In this document: positions 1 to 10,240 of the stretch, piece by piece
Layout: each line of letters begins with the position of its first letter
Numbering within the stretch: position 1 is the stretch's first letter
Source: Asterella californica
Taxonomy: Eukaryota > Streptophyta > Marchantiopsida > Marchantiales > Aytoniaceae
Length of the DNA: 64,000 nucleotides
Assembly: GCA_036924285.1 (NCBI GenBank)
Contig: JAYKYS010000002.1
Span: 682,001 to 746,000, forward strand
Direction of reading: 5' to 3'
Translations under genes and position numbers: made by a program
Notes under the pieces: model-generated
What the model was told of the DNA's origin: nothing
The model's database searches: none
Seen by the model: only the letters and a program-made list of their open reading frames with translations

Positions 1-1241
1 TACAAAAAGGCTAGTTACGTCAAATTTTGGTGCAATTTCGTGTGGAAACTCGAGTTTATGAGTTGTCTTGTGTGTGTGTGCATTCGCGAAGTGTGTGTGG
101 TGCATTTGCGAATCTGTTGTGGTGGTGTTCGGGTTGGCTTTGGGTGTTCTTGCTATTTTACGTCAGATTTTGGTCACCCGTGTGCACCCGCAAGCTGTTC
201 TTGCTGTTTTGGAGCCTCTTTTGGTGCAATCTTCTGCAATTCGAGGTGGAGCCGAGTTAGGAGGCGTTTAGAAGCTTCGAGGAGCAGAGGTGCGTGAGTG
301 CGGAGACGTGAGAGCGGAGTGCGAGAGTGCGAGAGGCGGAGCGGAGCTGAGCCTGAGCCTGAGCCCGAGCCCGCGTCCGCCACAAGTCAGCTTGGTGGCG
401 TGCGTGAGAGAGGTATCCAAGCTTCAGTTGTGTGGGAAGTGTAAAACCAGCTGGTCACCCGTCCCAACACTATTCCTGGACCTGGACTCCTAACTCTGTA
501 GTCTTAGCTTTGGCTTTATCACTAGACCAATAGCTCTTGATGTCCTACAGGGATGCGTGCAAATACTTATGGACTTGTATAAGGTAGTAGGAGACCTTCT
601 CGCACGTTCCTAGAGGAGTGGTAGGGCGACCCCATAGTATTAAAGGTAAGCTATAGTTGTGGTAGTGCTTGCATATATCGTACAGACGTGTATAGAGACA
701 ATTGGTGGCAGTTGTCTTGGATGAGCTAGTAGAGCTACCACGTGGATGTTTTTAGAGCTACTAGAGGTGTGGACATCTAGTTAGTGACCTCCAGTGTCAG
801 TTACGACAGTTGGTGATCATATATTGTGCATGTGGTCACCGACGAGGAGACGTCAGTCCGGGTGGGACTGGGTTTCTCTTTATGTGAATGTTTGAGTGTG
901 GAGGGTTATCGTTTGGACATCTTGTGGTTGGAACCCCTCCATATTTTGCTTCCTGTTTGTGCGCTGCGTTTGCTTGTGTTGGCGCTTGATTTCCGGAGTG
1001 AGTTCACTCTAGTGTGCTGTCGGTAGTGAGGCTGGAGTTGCGGACTAGTCAGACTATCTTTGTCTCTCTCACGGTGCGGTTGGAGTGACACCCAATAGAC
1101 CGTGAGAGGCTGCCTGTGGTGATGGCAGGTACAGGTTGCCCTTACCTTGACCGTCCTAGTAGAGGATAGGTGAGCTCAGTAGGAGCGGGGTTAGGCAAGT
1201 GGTGACGGAGATTGCGATATTTCGGTTGGGGAGTGTGTTAG
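1..1241 (+). other. Upstream leader region of the DNMT-bearing gypsy element
   Basis: No convincing protein is encoded here; short open frames overlap on both strands and show no domain. The stretch leads into the gag frame and is GT-rich at its start. A possible LTR end (CA at 699-700) is followed by TTGGTGGCAG at 702-711, which could be a primer site, but I cannot match it to a particular tRNA. The sequence does not resemble the end of the proposed 3' LTR of this element, so 1-1241 may be leader only, with the 5' LTR lying upstream of the window. Confidence 0.35.
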
Positions 1242-1796
1242 CAGGATTCTCTCATCACGAAGTTCTCGAGAGGTTCTGGTGCAGACTTCTCGGACAGTGG
1301 GTATACACGGAGTGGGGTGAGATACCGACTACCTACACCATTGCCGTCGGTTGTTCCAGAGGACGAGTCAGATGCAGACAGTGCGTTTTCTGATGGTGAG
1401 TCTAGTGTCGTCACACCGTTGTTGTGGGACATGGACGAGATCTATGGGGCCACGAAGGGACCTCGACGTTACTCGGGTACAGTTGGTACCATTGAGCTGG
1501 ATGACTTCATCCAGGAGTTCGACAGTTGGTGCGATCTGCAGCAGATGCGAAACCCACAACTGTTTACATCTTTCATGGCGTGGAAGGGTTTGTTCCAACA
1601 CTTGGAGGGACCGCCGATGGACGATTATCATGAGTTCAGACGAGATTACAGTGTTGAGATCGAGTTGTGGAGACAACATTGGTCTCCCAACTACGTTTCT
1701 ATCACTACTAGCGCAGTTTCGGGAGACGTAGCACCTGCGAGTTCGGGTGCCAGTAGCAGTGGTACATCCACAAGTGGCAGAGTTGTGAAGCCTTGG
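1242..1796 (+). pseudogene. gag: Gag, N-terminal part, of the DNMT-bearing Ty3/gypsy element
   Basis: The frame is open from just after a TAG at 1239. There is no ATG before about 1430, so the true start is unclear. The protein has an acidic N-terminus, then a region of Gag capsid character with many aromatics (DDFIQEFDSWCDL, FMAWKGLFQHLEGPP, DYHEFRRDY), then a Ser/Thr/Gly-rich linker. It would form the particle shell of the retrotransposon. The frame runs into unrelated AT-rich DNA after about 1796, where a nested insertion begins. No zinc knuckle is seen on this side of the break. The assignment rests on position upstream of the protease and on the general Gag look, not on a strong motif. 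Confidence 0.55.
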
Positions 1797-2319
1797 TTTT
1801 TTGTTTTGTTAATTAATTGATTAGTTGTAAAGTAAATAAGAAGAATAGATGATAGAAGATAAAAAAATATGAGTAGAATAGTGTTAATTAGAAGTTTACT
1901 GAAGAATCTCAGTTCTGGAGGAATTTATCGAATCTATGGAGACACTTGAGAGATGAATTCCTCGGGCGAAGAGCTTTCTAACGATATGTTGTGCGAGGCA
2001 ATCGGAGGCCGAATGACGAAGTTACAGTAGACCGAAGAAGGATAGTCGTGAAGAGGAAAACCTTAACTTCGGCACGTGCGGGAAAGCCTATCACGAGATA
2101 TAAGCCATGTAACAAAGCCATTTACCTTATTGTTTTACTATTCCCAGAGCGATAGCAGGGGCGCAGCGCATCGCATTTTCCGATCGCCGAAGTATCTCTA
2201 CTTCGTCGAAGTCAGTGACGGACGAGGAAGCCAATTTGAGAGGAAGAACTCGGTTACGGACGAAGAAGTAGATTGCGACGAAGAATCCGTTTTCGGTGAA
2301 GCTTGTTGCAGTGATCCTA

Positions 2320-3506
2320 GGGATGCGAGGGATGCAGACAACTAAGGCACCGAGGCTCCGAGCACTGGAAGTTAATCAAGCGGCTCTTCGCCGCTATGAG
2401 AAGGAGCTCGAGGAGATGGGATTAGCATTCCTCTTACTTCTTTGGTGGGGATGGTCTCCTCGAAATTGGTGCACGAGTTGAAGGTTTGCAGACAACATCC
2501 GGCAGACGACAACTATGGGCGACCTTGTAACTGGACCGAAGATCACTGATCCGGTGTCTTAGGAATTGACGATGCGGGTAGGGAGGGCGATCTTCTCTTC
2601 GACAGCGTATCAGCCGCAGCATCGCCCGAAGCAGTGAAGAACTTCCCCAAGCTCTTCAAGGAATTGCCCCAGGGGAGGAACGTTTACAAGACAAGCGATT
2701 ATGTTCATCCGAAGAAGAGGGAGGTTGCTGATGCGATCATGACGATCTTCCGACCACGAAGAACGACTTACATGTCGAACTGGCAAATCAACTTCATCGA
2801 GCAGCTCGCCGGGAAAAGAGCGCATTGGACGAGGATCTTTCATCGTCATGTGCAGAAGCTCTGGAAGGAGGAAGACATGGTTTACATAGGACCATTAGTC
2901 TCGGTGTTTTACATGGGAATGAGACTGTTATCGGCCGAAGAACAGAAGCGATTAGGCTTCACCGCAGCAGCCGAAGAAGACGAATTCGAGGTGGTACAGA
3001 CTCCAGCCAGAGATGCACAACTCGAGAAGTTCTTCGACGAAATCGTGACCGAAGAAGCAAGAACCGAAGTAGCAGCCGACACAACGCAGAGACAAGACGC
3101 GTCGACTTCAGCAGCAGTTCTAGAGAAGGTAACTGGAGAAGTGAATCCGGCCGAGGATGACGATGTGGTCAAGGTATCTCCTCCGGTCCGCAGAAGTGGA
3201 AGGAAGAAACCTTTGGAAGAGACACCGAGGTCTGCACAGAAGTCGAGAAAGAAGATGAAGATGACGAAGATAATCTGTGCCGATGGTGAAGCAGCTGATG
3301 AAGAGGAAGCCGAAGAAGGAGATACTCCTCGGACGGAGAAGGACGCTGACACTACACCGAAGACTACTCTTTCTCTATCGACGATAGGAGAAATAGAGCA
3401 ACTCACTTCTTCGGCGAAGTACATCCAAGAGGTAGTCGTGTCACTCCTGCACAGCTTAGAAGAGAACCGCGGAACATACGAGGAGGTTATCGGTCGGAAC
3501 CTGAAT
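2320..3506 (+). pseudogene. ORF-X copy 1: unrecognised retroelement-associated protein
   Basis: The longest open part is 2634-3506; an N-terminal piece lies in another frame from about 2320 (RLRALEVNQ). The product resembles copies at 38339-39493 (minus) and 44847-46512 (plus). Shared blocks are an N-terminal RLRxxExNQ motif, a central RRTTY followed by AHWxRIFHxxVQxLW and FVSxFYxxM, then a long acidic region with basic clusters that could act as nuclear localisation signals (RRSGRKK, KSRKKMKM). I do not recognise the family. Its placement near LTRs suggests an accessory retrotransposon ORF. This copy is cut at its 3' end by LTR sequence, and the frame simply runs on into that LTR. Confidence 0.6.
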
Positions 3507-3912
3507 TGTAAACCCTTCACGATCCCATCGATCAACTACCCCCCCCATCTCTCAATCACCACGATCGTCATCGATGAATCTGCAAATGTCGGGCCTATCT
3601 CTCTCTCAGGGGTCACCTCTGATGGCTTTGATGGAAGCACACCATGAATCTTGAAGGGAAAAATGCTAAGTTCACTCATTCATACACCCACAAACTTATC
3701 AACTAAAAAATCTCCATAAACTCATCAACTAAAATTCTCTATTCTAACGACGTCTCTCAAGTTCTCACATGCTAAAAATATCCCACACTCTCTATATTAC
3801 TCAAGTTGTCATTACGACGATGTGAAAACAAGGATGAGGAGCTCTTCTCTACTCCTCTATTTATACATTCTAGGTTTTTACTTTGGTACTCTCCGGTAAC
3901 TCAGCCGTAGTA
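3507..3912 (+). repeat. Partial LTR (family A)
   Basis: It begins TGTAAACCC and follows 4289-4692 closely, in the same orientation, then diverges near CTCAGCCGTA. The distal half of the LTR is missing. It interrupts the ORF-X coding sequence. Confidence 0.75.
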
Positions 3913-3960
3913 ACTCAGCTCTAGTGCGGTAACTCAGCTCTAGTGCTGAAGTAGTTCAGC

Positions 3961-4288
3961 GAGAGGCGATAGACGTGTCCATGGAGTCGAGGATCAGGAC
4001 AGCTACCAGTGGTACTTGGCAAGCGGCGACTGCTAGGTTAGATGAGTTACCAGCTAGGCCAGCGATTGACCGTGCTGGTTTGGCACCAGGTGTGGTGTTG
4101 TTGGAGAACAGAAGTGGTACCTTCTGTTTGGTGGCACCTTCAGGGAAAGTGTATCGACCTCAGAAGGTCTTGTTAGACTCTGGAGCCCAACCGTTGATGT
4201 TGGGAAAGGCGGCATGTATTGGTTTGGGTCTAAAGAAGTCCGAGGTGGAGAGATGTCCATTCCAGTTGCAGACATCTCTAGGGGGATC
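3961..4288 (+). pseudogene. pro: Aspartic protease, N-terminal half, of the DNMT-bearing element
   Basis: Frame 3 encodes an LLDSGAQPLMLGKAA block. DSGA (4176-4187) is the catalytic Asp-Ser/Thr-Gly motif of retropepsins, which cleave the Gag-Pol polyprotein. A short stretch before it (MESRIRTATSGTW) may be the end of Gag or a linker. The frame is broken at 4288 by a solo LTR and continues at 5194; with the inserted LTR and one copy of the duplicated GATC disregarded, the two halves read on in one frame. Confidence 0.75.
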
Positions 4289-5193
4289 TGTAAACCCTCC
4301 ACGATCTCATCGATCAACTACCCCCCGATCTCTCAATCTCCACGATCGTCATCCACGAATCTGCAACATGTCGGACCTGTCTCTCACTCAGGGGTCACCT
4401 CTGATGGCTTTGATGGAAGCACACCATGAATCTTGAAGAGAAAAATGCTAAGTTCACTCATTCATACACCCACAAACTTATCAACTAAAAATGTCCTTAA
4501 ACTCATCAACTAAAATCCTCCATTCTAACGATGTCTCTCAAGTTCTCACATGCTAAAAATATCCCACACTCTCTATATTACTCAAGTTGTCATTACGACG
4601 ATGTGAAAACAAGGATGAGGAGCTCTTCTCTACTCCTCTGTTTATACATTGTAGGTTTTTACTTTGGTACCCTCCGATAACTCAGCCGTAACTACTTTTA
4701 CCGGATTTTACTAAGATATTACTTAAGGTAAAAGCATTAATCACATGGGCTTCTTATCTTTTCACATGGGCTTATTCCTTCAAAGTCAACAACTTCTAGA
4801 AGGATTCTAGAATATTCTCAAGGAATCTTGAATTTCCACCCCCCTCTACACTAGGACTCACTAAAAAGAAAACATGTGGATGTTTTAATGCCCACAAAGT
4901 CCACAACTTTAATCCAACCACTAATATCAAGTCAAAAAGGAGATAAGGGATACTTTCAACCTCCTTTCTACCTTTTAGACAAGAGGACAAGATAGTAGTG
5001 CTCACTCTTTAGCAAATATCTGAATTCTGCCAAAAGTACAGCTAAGTTTAACCATAACTAACTTTTAGCTAGTCATGACTAACTTGATACCTCCTTAAAG
5101 TACTTTGGCAGCAAATAAACATTCTCAACACTTAGTTATAACTAAACACCTTACTAATAGATAAACTTCCTATGTGTAACATAGGTCGTTACA
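4289..5193. mobile_element. Solo LTR (family A) inside the protease gene
   Basis: This 905-bp unit starts TGTAA and ends TTACA, perfect 5-bp inverted termini, and is flanked by GATC on both sides (4285-4288 and 5194-5197). There are no internal genes. The host protease frame is continuous across the empty site. This is the expected product of LTR-LTR recombination. Its first 400 bp recur at 3507-3912. Confidence 0.85.
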
Positions 5194-5796
5194 GATCAGG
5201 AGGTACGGCTCTACACATGACACGTGAGATGTTGACGGTGAGAGTTCAGCCAGATCATCCCACGGATGGTTCTATGGTGAGGGCCAAGGTCATCGTTACA
5301 GCCACAGAGTCTTATGATGTATTGGTTGGAGGTGCTGTGTTGTACCCTATGGGGTTCGTGATCGATTATTGGACGGAGACATCATCTTACAGACCAGGTT
5401 GGCCGTCCGGTGAGGGACGAGTGAGCCGCTTACCAGTGCGGTTCAGTGCTCGAGTTGGGATGACGGAGCCTACACCAGGGACGATGGCATCCGTTGCAGG
5501 GTTTAGTTCTGTCATCACTTGGCCGAGCGAGTTGATGGAGGACAGTGCCCATGCGGAGGATACTCCGATCTTTGAGGAGGTGGAGGACATGCCTAGCATG
5601 TCTACGTTAGTACCATCTGCCTTGGATGTTCCACTCTGGAGTTCGAGTGGAGAGTTGCAGCAGTATGTTGATCAGTTGGTGCAGCAGGCTCGGAGTGAAG
5701 CCTTTGTACCACCAGTAGATGAACAAAGGGTTGTTCATACTACTGGCCTTGTGACCTTATCACCGTTGGATACGACTCTCATTGTGTGGCAGTATC
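5194..5796 (+). pseudogene. pro: Protease C-terminal half and linker to methyltransferase
   Basis: The frame continues the retropepsin fold: TALHMTREMLTVRVQP, then the ESYDVLVGGAVLYPMG block that matches the second conserved region of Ty3/gypsy proteases (YDVLIG-like). After about 5420 the sequence becomes a low-complexity acidic linker (SELMEDSAHAEDTP, FEEVEDMPSM) of about 120 residues. The linker leads, still in the same frame, straight into the methyltransferase domain, so protease and methyltransferase were parts of one polyprotein. Confidence 0.7.
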
Positions 5797-7054
5797 CAGA
5801 GGAAGGTGTATGTGTGTTGGAGCTATTTGGAGAGATCAGCACAGGTTTGGTTGCGGTATTGCAGGCAGGTATACAAGTACAACGATACTTGTATGTGGAG
5901 AGAGATGAGATTGCGAGACGCATCTCATTGCGACATGTGGCACGTTTGGTGCAGAGATATCCTGAGTTGTTGTCCATATCAGCTGTTAGAGGATACTAGT
6001 AAGCATTACCGTCGGATATTTCGCTGCTGGAGGCGCAGGATCTTACGTTTGTTGACACCATTCACTTGGTGATAGCCGGATGACCATGTCAAGGTCACAC
6101 GCGTGCTAGGAGAGGTCAGGGTTCACATGACCCGCGATCTAGGATGTTCTGGGAGATGTTACGGATCTTACGACATCACCTGCGATCTAGGATGTTCTGA
6201 GAGATGTTACGGATCTTACGACATCTTCAGATGCATCAGGTGGATTCTCTAGCGTACATCTTGGAGAACGTTCCTTTGTTGGGTGATGCTCGTACACAGA
6301 TGATGACGAGTGTGCACCAAGTGCGGTCTTGGGTTGGACCAGCAGTGTTGTTGGATGCAGCGAGAGTAGGATCTCGTGCACATCGTCCACGGTTATGGTG
6401 GACGAACTTGTTACCGAGAGAGGTGCTTAAGCGAGCACACGATGGAGTGAGACGACTAGCACATCTCACGGTTGATAGCATCTTGATGCAGGACGACGAT
6501 CTCAAGTAGTGGGAGTCGTCGATAGGTCACTCATGGTAGTGGTGAACCTAGTGGGACGGTCCATGATAGCATTACCTACTTTGGTAAGCTTTCTAACGTC
6601 ACATGCTTACAGAGATGGAGGACCTGGGCTTGTGTGGGATGCTCAATTACGGCAGTTGGTGGAGCTCAATGCCAATGAGAGAGAGCGAGCGATGGGTTTC
6701 GCTATGGGTACGACGGCAGTAGCTTCGGTGTCGGAGGCTTCACGTCGTCAAGTATCGGATCAAGCAATGGACTTGAATTGCTTGACATGGATTGTTAGCC
6801 TTGGATTGGCTGAGCAGCGTCAGATGCGATCGACGGGTGTTACTGCTCGAGCACTCTTGAGCTCTTTGCCTACCGAGTCGGTGGAGGCAAAGGCTGGGGG
6901 CGAGGCACGTGGAGTTCGTCATCCTTGGACATCATGGGATGTCATAGGAGAGAGTGTGGAGCTTGCAGCTAGAACTGCAGAAGTTTTACGCACAGTAGTG
7001 GTGGAGGTTGTTGGTGGTGAGCAGAAGGAAACTGCTCCAGAGGCTGCAAGATAG
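5797..7054 (+). pseudogene. Cytosine-C5 DNA methyltransferase domain (DNMT3-like) within gypsy Pol
   Basis: Conserved C5-MTase motifs occur in order. Motif I (AdoMet binding) is CVLELFGEISTGLVAVL, about 5808-5858, followed by GIQVQRYLYVERDE. Motif IV is HLVIAG-stop-PCQG with the catalytic Cys at 6087-6089. SRMFWEMLRIL follows. Motif VI is ILENV at 6258-6272. Motif VIII is RVGSRAHRPRLWWTNL near 6367-6411. Motifs IX/X (PTLVSFLTS and NERERAMGF) lie at about 6577-6720 after a frame change near 6509. The STG, RY, ENV and AHRxR spacing resembles DNMT3 catalytic domains more than CMT or MET1. This copy is dead: TAG-TAA at 5997-6002, TGA at 6081 and 6198, and a frame change. A linker of about 110 residues follows, to TAG at 7052. 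The enzyme would methylate cytosine in DNA. Confidence 0.85.
6134..6229 (+). repeat. 48-bp in-frame tandem duplication in the methyltransferase
   Basis: Units 6134-6181 and 6182-6229 differ at only a few bases. The period is 16 codons, so the frame is kept. The TGG codon at 6150 in unit 1 is TGA at 6198 in unit 2, a direct view of a G-to-A change after duplication. Confidence 0.85.
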
Positions 7055-7084
7055 CAGTCAACGACTTCGTCTCCTACCTCTAGC

Positions 7085-8874
7085 ATGGTGACAGAGGATA
7101 CTTGGGAGCCGGAGATTGGACCCAAGCTTATAGGAGAGGAGAGACGAAGAGTCCAAAGATTCCTGAAGAGCTACAGGAATTGTTTTGCCTTCAGTATGAA
7201 GAGTTTGGGTACCTTGAAAGGACCTGGTATACGGATCGACTTGGCTAATGACACGCCAATCTTTCGACGTCCTTACAGATCAGTGACATGGAGAGAGCCT
7301 TGATCCAGAGTAGGACTCAAGACTTGTTGGAGGCTGGGTTGGTGGAGATGTCGCATGGAGAATATGCATCTGCCACAGTTATGCCAGCCAAGAAAGATAT
7401 GTATGGCAACTATACGGATAGACGGATGTGTGGGACTACCGTCTTATCAATCGGCAGACGAAGTCCGATAAGTATGCCATGCCGACACCTGAGGAGATCT
7501 TTGATGCAATGGGGCATGTGAAGGTCTTCAGTACTTTGGATCTTCGAGCAGGGTATCATCAGTTGTCAGTGAGAGAAGAAGATAAGTCCAAGACATCATT
7601 CTGGAGAATTGACTCTCACGGCAAGGATTGTTTGTATCAGTGGCAGTTCTTACCATTTGGGTTGAAGAACGCCCCTGCTGAGTTCCAGAGGGTGATGGAC
7701 AGGATCCTAGCAGGATTGGATTTTGTCAAATGTGATATTGACGACATCTTAGTCTATAGTGCTACTGTGGAGGAGCACGAGAGACACTTACGAGATGTGT
7801 TCGAGCGATTGAGAGCTCATGGGTTGAAGTTACACCCTGAGAAGTGTAAGTTCTTTCAGGAGTTGGTAGAGTATCTGGGCCACACCATCTATCCAGGTGG
7901 GTTGGGTGTTCAACAGACGAAGGTTGAGGCTATTGCACGTATCCCACGCCCCACAGATGTGAGTCCAGTTCGAGCATTTGTTAGTTTGGTGAACTTTTAT
8001 CGTCGATATGTGAAGAGATTTAGTGCAATTGCGAAACCGTTGACCAAGCTGATGAAGGTGGACCAGGAGTGGCAGTGGGGAGATGAGCAAGAGCGAGCTT
8101 TTGTAGAGCTCAAGGATAGGTTGACATCTGCTCCCATCTTGAGGAGACCCGTTAGGGGGCGTCCTTTCCAACCGCACACCGATTGGAGTATGTTGAGACT
8201 TGGAGCAGTGCTGACTCAGCATGATGATGAGAAAAAGGAGTTCGTGGTGACGTATGTCAGTCGCTCCAACAATTCAGCGGAGGCGAGGTATAGTTCGTAT
8301 GAGGAAGAGTGTTTGGTGGCAGTGTGGGCTGTTGCACACTTTCGATGTTATCTGTTTGAGAACCCCTTTACTCATCACTGATCACCAGCCGCTCAAGTGG
8401 TTGATAGAGTCCGACAAGCTTACAGGGAAGCTTGCACAATGGACTCTGATCTTACAGGAGTATGACTTCCAGGTAGTACATAGACCTGGAGTTGCAAACC
8501 TAGATGCCGATGGGTTGAGTCGCAACCCGTGCACGAGTCAACAGGATCAGATTGGGGCTCGATGGCATGACGAGGTTGATGAGGAGATAGTGTCAGAGTG
8601 GCATGCATCTGCCTTTCTTTGTGTGTTGGCCATGAACTCTAGTATGGAGGGCCAAGTCGTATCTTTCTCTGGTCATATAGTAGATGATGAGTCTCTAGAT
8701 CCTGAGGGTGGAGATTGTGTTTCAGACCAGCGAGATATCCATGATGATGTGACCGTGATGGAGTATCTACGTACTGGTGTGGTAGTAGGCACAGTAAGTG
8801 TCAAGGAGCGAGATCGTGTCCTTCAACGAACGAAGAGATTTCGACGAGAAGGACGACATGTACTTCGAGTGTGA
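7085..8874 (+). pseudogene. pol: Reverse transcriptase and RNase H of the DNMT-bearing element
   Basis: Ty3/gypsy reverse transcriptase blocks run in order: FRRPYR, LLEAGLVEMSHGEYAS, PAKKDMYGNY, YRLINRQTKSDKYAMPTPEE, VFSTLDLRAGYHQLSV, FLPFGLKNAPAEFQRVMD, and CDIDDILVYS (the YxDD catalytic box, here IDD). RNase H follows: TDWSMLRLGAVL, SSYEEECLVAVWAV, TDHQPLKW, and VANLDADGLSR at the end. The protein is spread over three frames, with shifts near 7295, 7430 and 8375. After RNase H an acidic spacer of about 110 residues precedes integrase. It would copy the element's RNA into DNA in cytoplasmic particles. Confidence 0.92.
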
Positions 8875-8895
8875 GGTGATGGGAGGGTACGGATA

Positions 8896-9951
8896 GTGCC
8901 ACATCCATCCCAGAGGGCACAGTTAGTACGACATGCCCATGAGGAGTTGGGACATTTTGGAGTGAAGTGTACGCATAGCTTACTCCAAGGACAGTATTGG
9001 TGGCGTGGTATGCACATCGATGTGCAACAGTTTGTCGCACAATGTGTGGTTTGTGATCGAGTACGAGCATCGTTTAATGCCTCTACTCCACAGTTACACC
9101 CCTTACCGATTATGGGGTTGGGTTACCGTTGGAGTTTGGATTTTGCGGGACCTTTATCGTTGACCGTACGTCACCACCGGTATGTGTTGGTGATGGTGGA
9201 GCACTTCTCCAAGTGGATTGAGTTGATGGCATTACCAGACAAGACGAGTGAAGGGACGGCGTACGCATTCTTAGATCGAGTGCTGAGTCGTTTTAGAGCA
9301 CCAGCTGAAGTGCTGACAGACCAAGGTACAGAGTTTCTTGGTAAGTTTCATGCCTTGTGTGATCAGGCGCTGATTGATCATCGGACTACATCTCGGGATC
9401 ATCCTGAGGTGGATGGTTTGGCGGAGAGGGTAGTTCAGACGGTGAAGAGAGGATTGCGCAAGTATGGCTTGCAGAAGGGCCACTTGGGAGACTGGGATGT
9501 GCAGTTACCATTGTTGGCTATGGGTTATCGTTTCAGTCGTCAAGCGTCTTTGGCTTTCTTCTCACCGTATTTTCTATTGTATGGCCGAGATCCAGATCTA
9601 CCTTCGGCTATTCGTCGTGATTCTGCTGAGGTGCTGGACCTTGATGACCCGGATATGTGGATGAGAGCATGTTCTCAACGAGCAGAGACATTTCGAAGAG
9701 TTATGCCTATGGCTTTTGAGAACCTAGCGATTGCTCAGCATAGAGACACGTTGCGATATGCGACTATCCGAGGAGGAGGTTATCGACCGTCGATTCGCAG
9801 GTTTCATCCTGGCGATTATATCTATCTACAGCAGACCGCACCGACGATGTTGGATGTGACCGCATGACGCACTATTTTACGAGTGCGGGAGGTGTTACCT
9901 TCTGGAGTACTCATGTTAGAGGGCCGTGATGGTGTTGTATGAAAGGACCAT
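8896..9951 (+). pseudogene. int: Integrase of the DNMT-bearing element
   Basis: An HHCC zinc-binding module is clear (HAHEELGH, then CVVC). The D,D-35-E catalytic core follows: SLDFAGP, LTDQGTEF, and GLAERVVQTVKRG with the third acidic residue. The domain then passes into an SH3-like C-terminal region (PGDYIYLQQ, RTILRVREVLPSGVL). A TGA at 9865 and another at 9940 interrupt a frame that otherwise continues into the PHD finger; both could come from CGA or TGG by a single transition. It joins retrotransposon cDNA to host DNA. Confidence 0.9.
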
Positions 9952-10176
9952 GTGCGTAATTGCGCGTCATGTCATCTTCCTAACATTGATGGTACCGTTG
10001 ACCCAAGCTTAGCAGTTGTACGCACGAGCTTGAGGTGTATGTTGTGTGGGTCTGCTGGTGGAGCAGCCCGTATGTTGGTGTGTGATGGTTGTTCGAGAGG
10101 TTGGCACATGTCATGTTTGACTCCACCTCTCAGTGTCGTTCCTACTGGACGGTGGGTTTGTCTTCGATGTATATAG
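9952..10176 (+). pseudogene. PHD finger fused to the integrase C-terminus
   Basis: The zinc ligands follow the C4HC3 pattern of a PHD finger: CMLC (10036-10047), CDGC (10081-10092), H at 10105, C at 10114, and CLRC (10159-10170). The family landmarks LVCDGCSRGWH, CLTPPL and the Trp two residues before the last CxxC pair are all present. The stop TAG is at 10174. The reading frame is the same as integrase (8896-9951), separated from it only by two TGA codons, so the finger was the C-terminal domain of Pol. PHD fingers of this type usually bind the histone H3 N-terminus. In this position chromoviruses carry a chromodomain, so a role in choosing the insertion site is likely, though inferred. Confidence 0.85.
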
Positions 10177-10240
10177 CAAGGATAGCCGATTAGATCTTTG
10201 CTTGGTATGGATTGCAGACAGGCAACTAACGATGGGACGA
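10177..10240 (+). other. Post-pol spacer with weak polypurine tract
   Basis: This short non-coding segment ends in GATGGGACGA directly before TGTAGCACCCGG. The purine run is imperfect, so its role as the plus-strand primer is tentative. Confidence 0.35.

Larger units (their letters stand above)
1797..3960. mobile_element. Composite nested insertion splitting gag from protease
   Basis: Retroelement coding sequence stops near 1796 and resumes near 3961. Between them lie an AT-rich stretch (1797-2070), a fragment of the ORF-X family (about 2320-3506) and part of an LTR (3507-3912) that is closely similar to the solo LTR at 4289-5193. Just before the right junction an 18-bp motif (gtaactcagctctagtgc) is repeated at about 3911-3950. 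No clean terminal repeats or target duplication bound the whole block, so it probably arose by more than one event plus deletion. Confidence 0.55.

Noticed and set aside
27..493. Several overlapping frames at the window start, rich in Cys, Val and Arg.
   Set aside because: They come from GT-rich and GAGCC-rich low-complexity sequence; no domain, and all three plus frames are open together.
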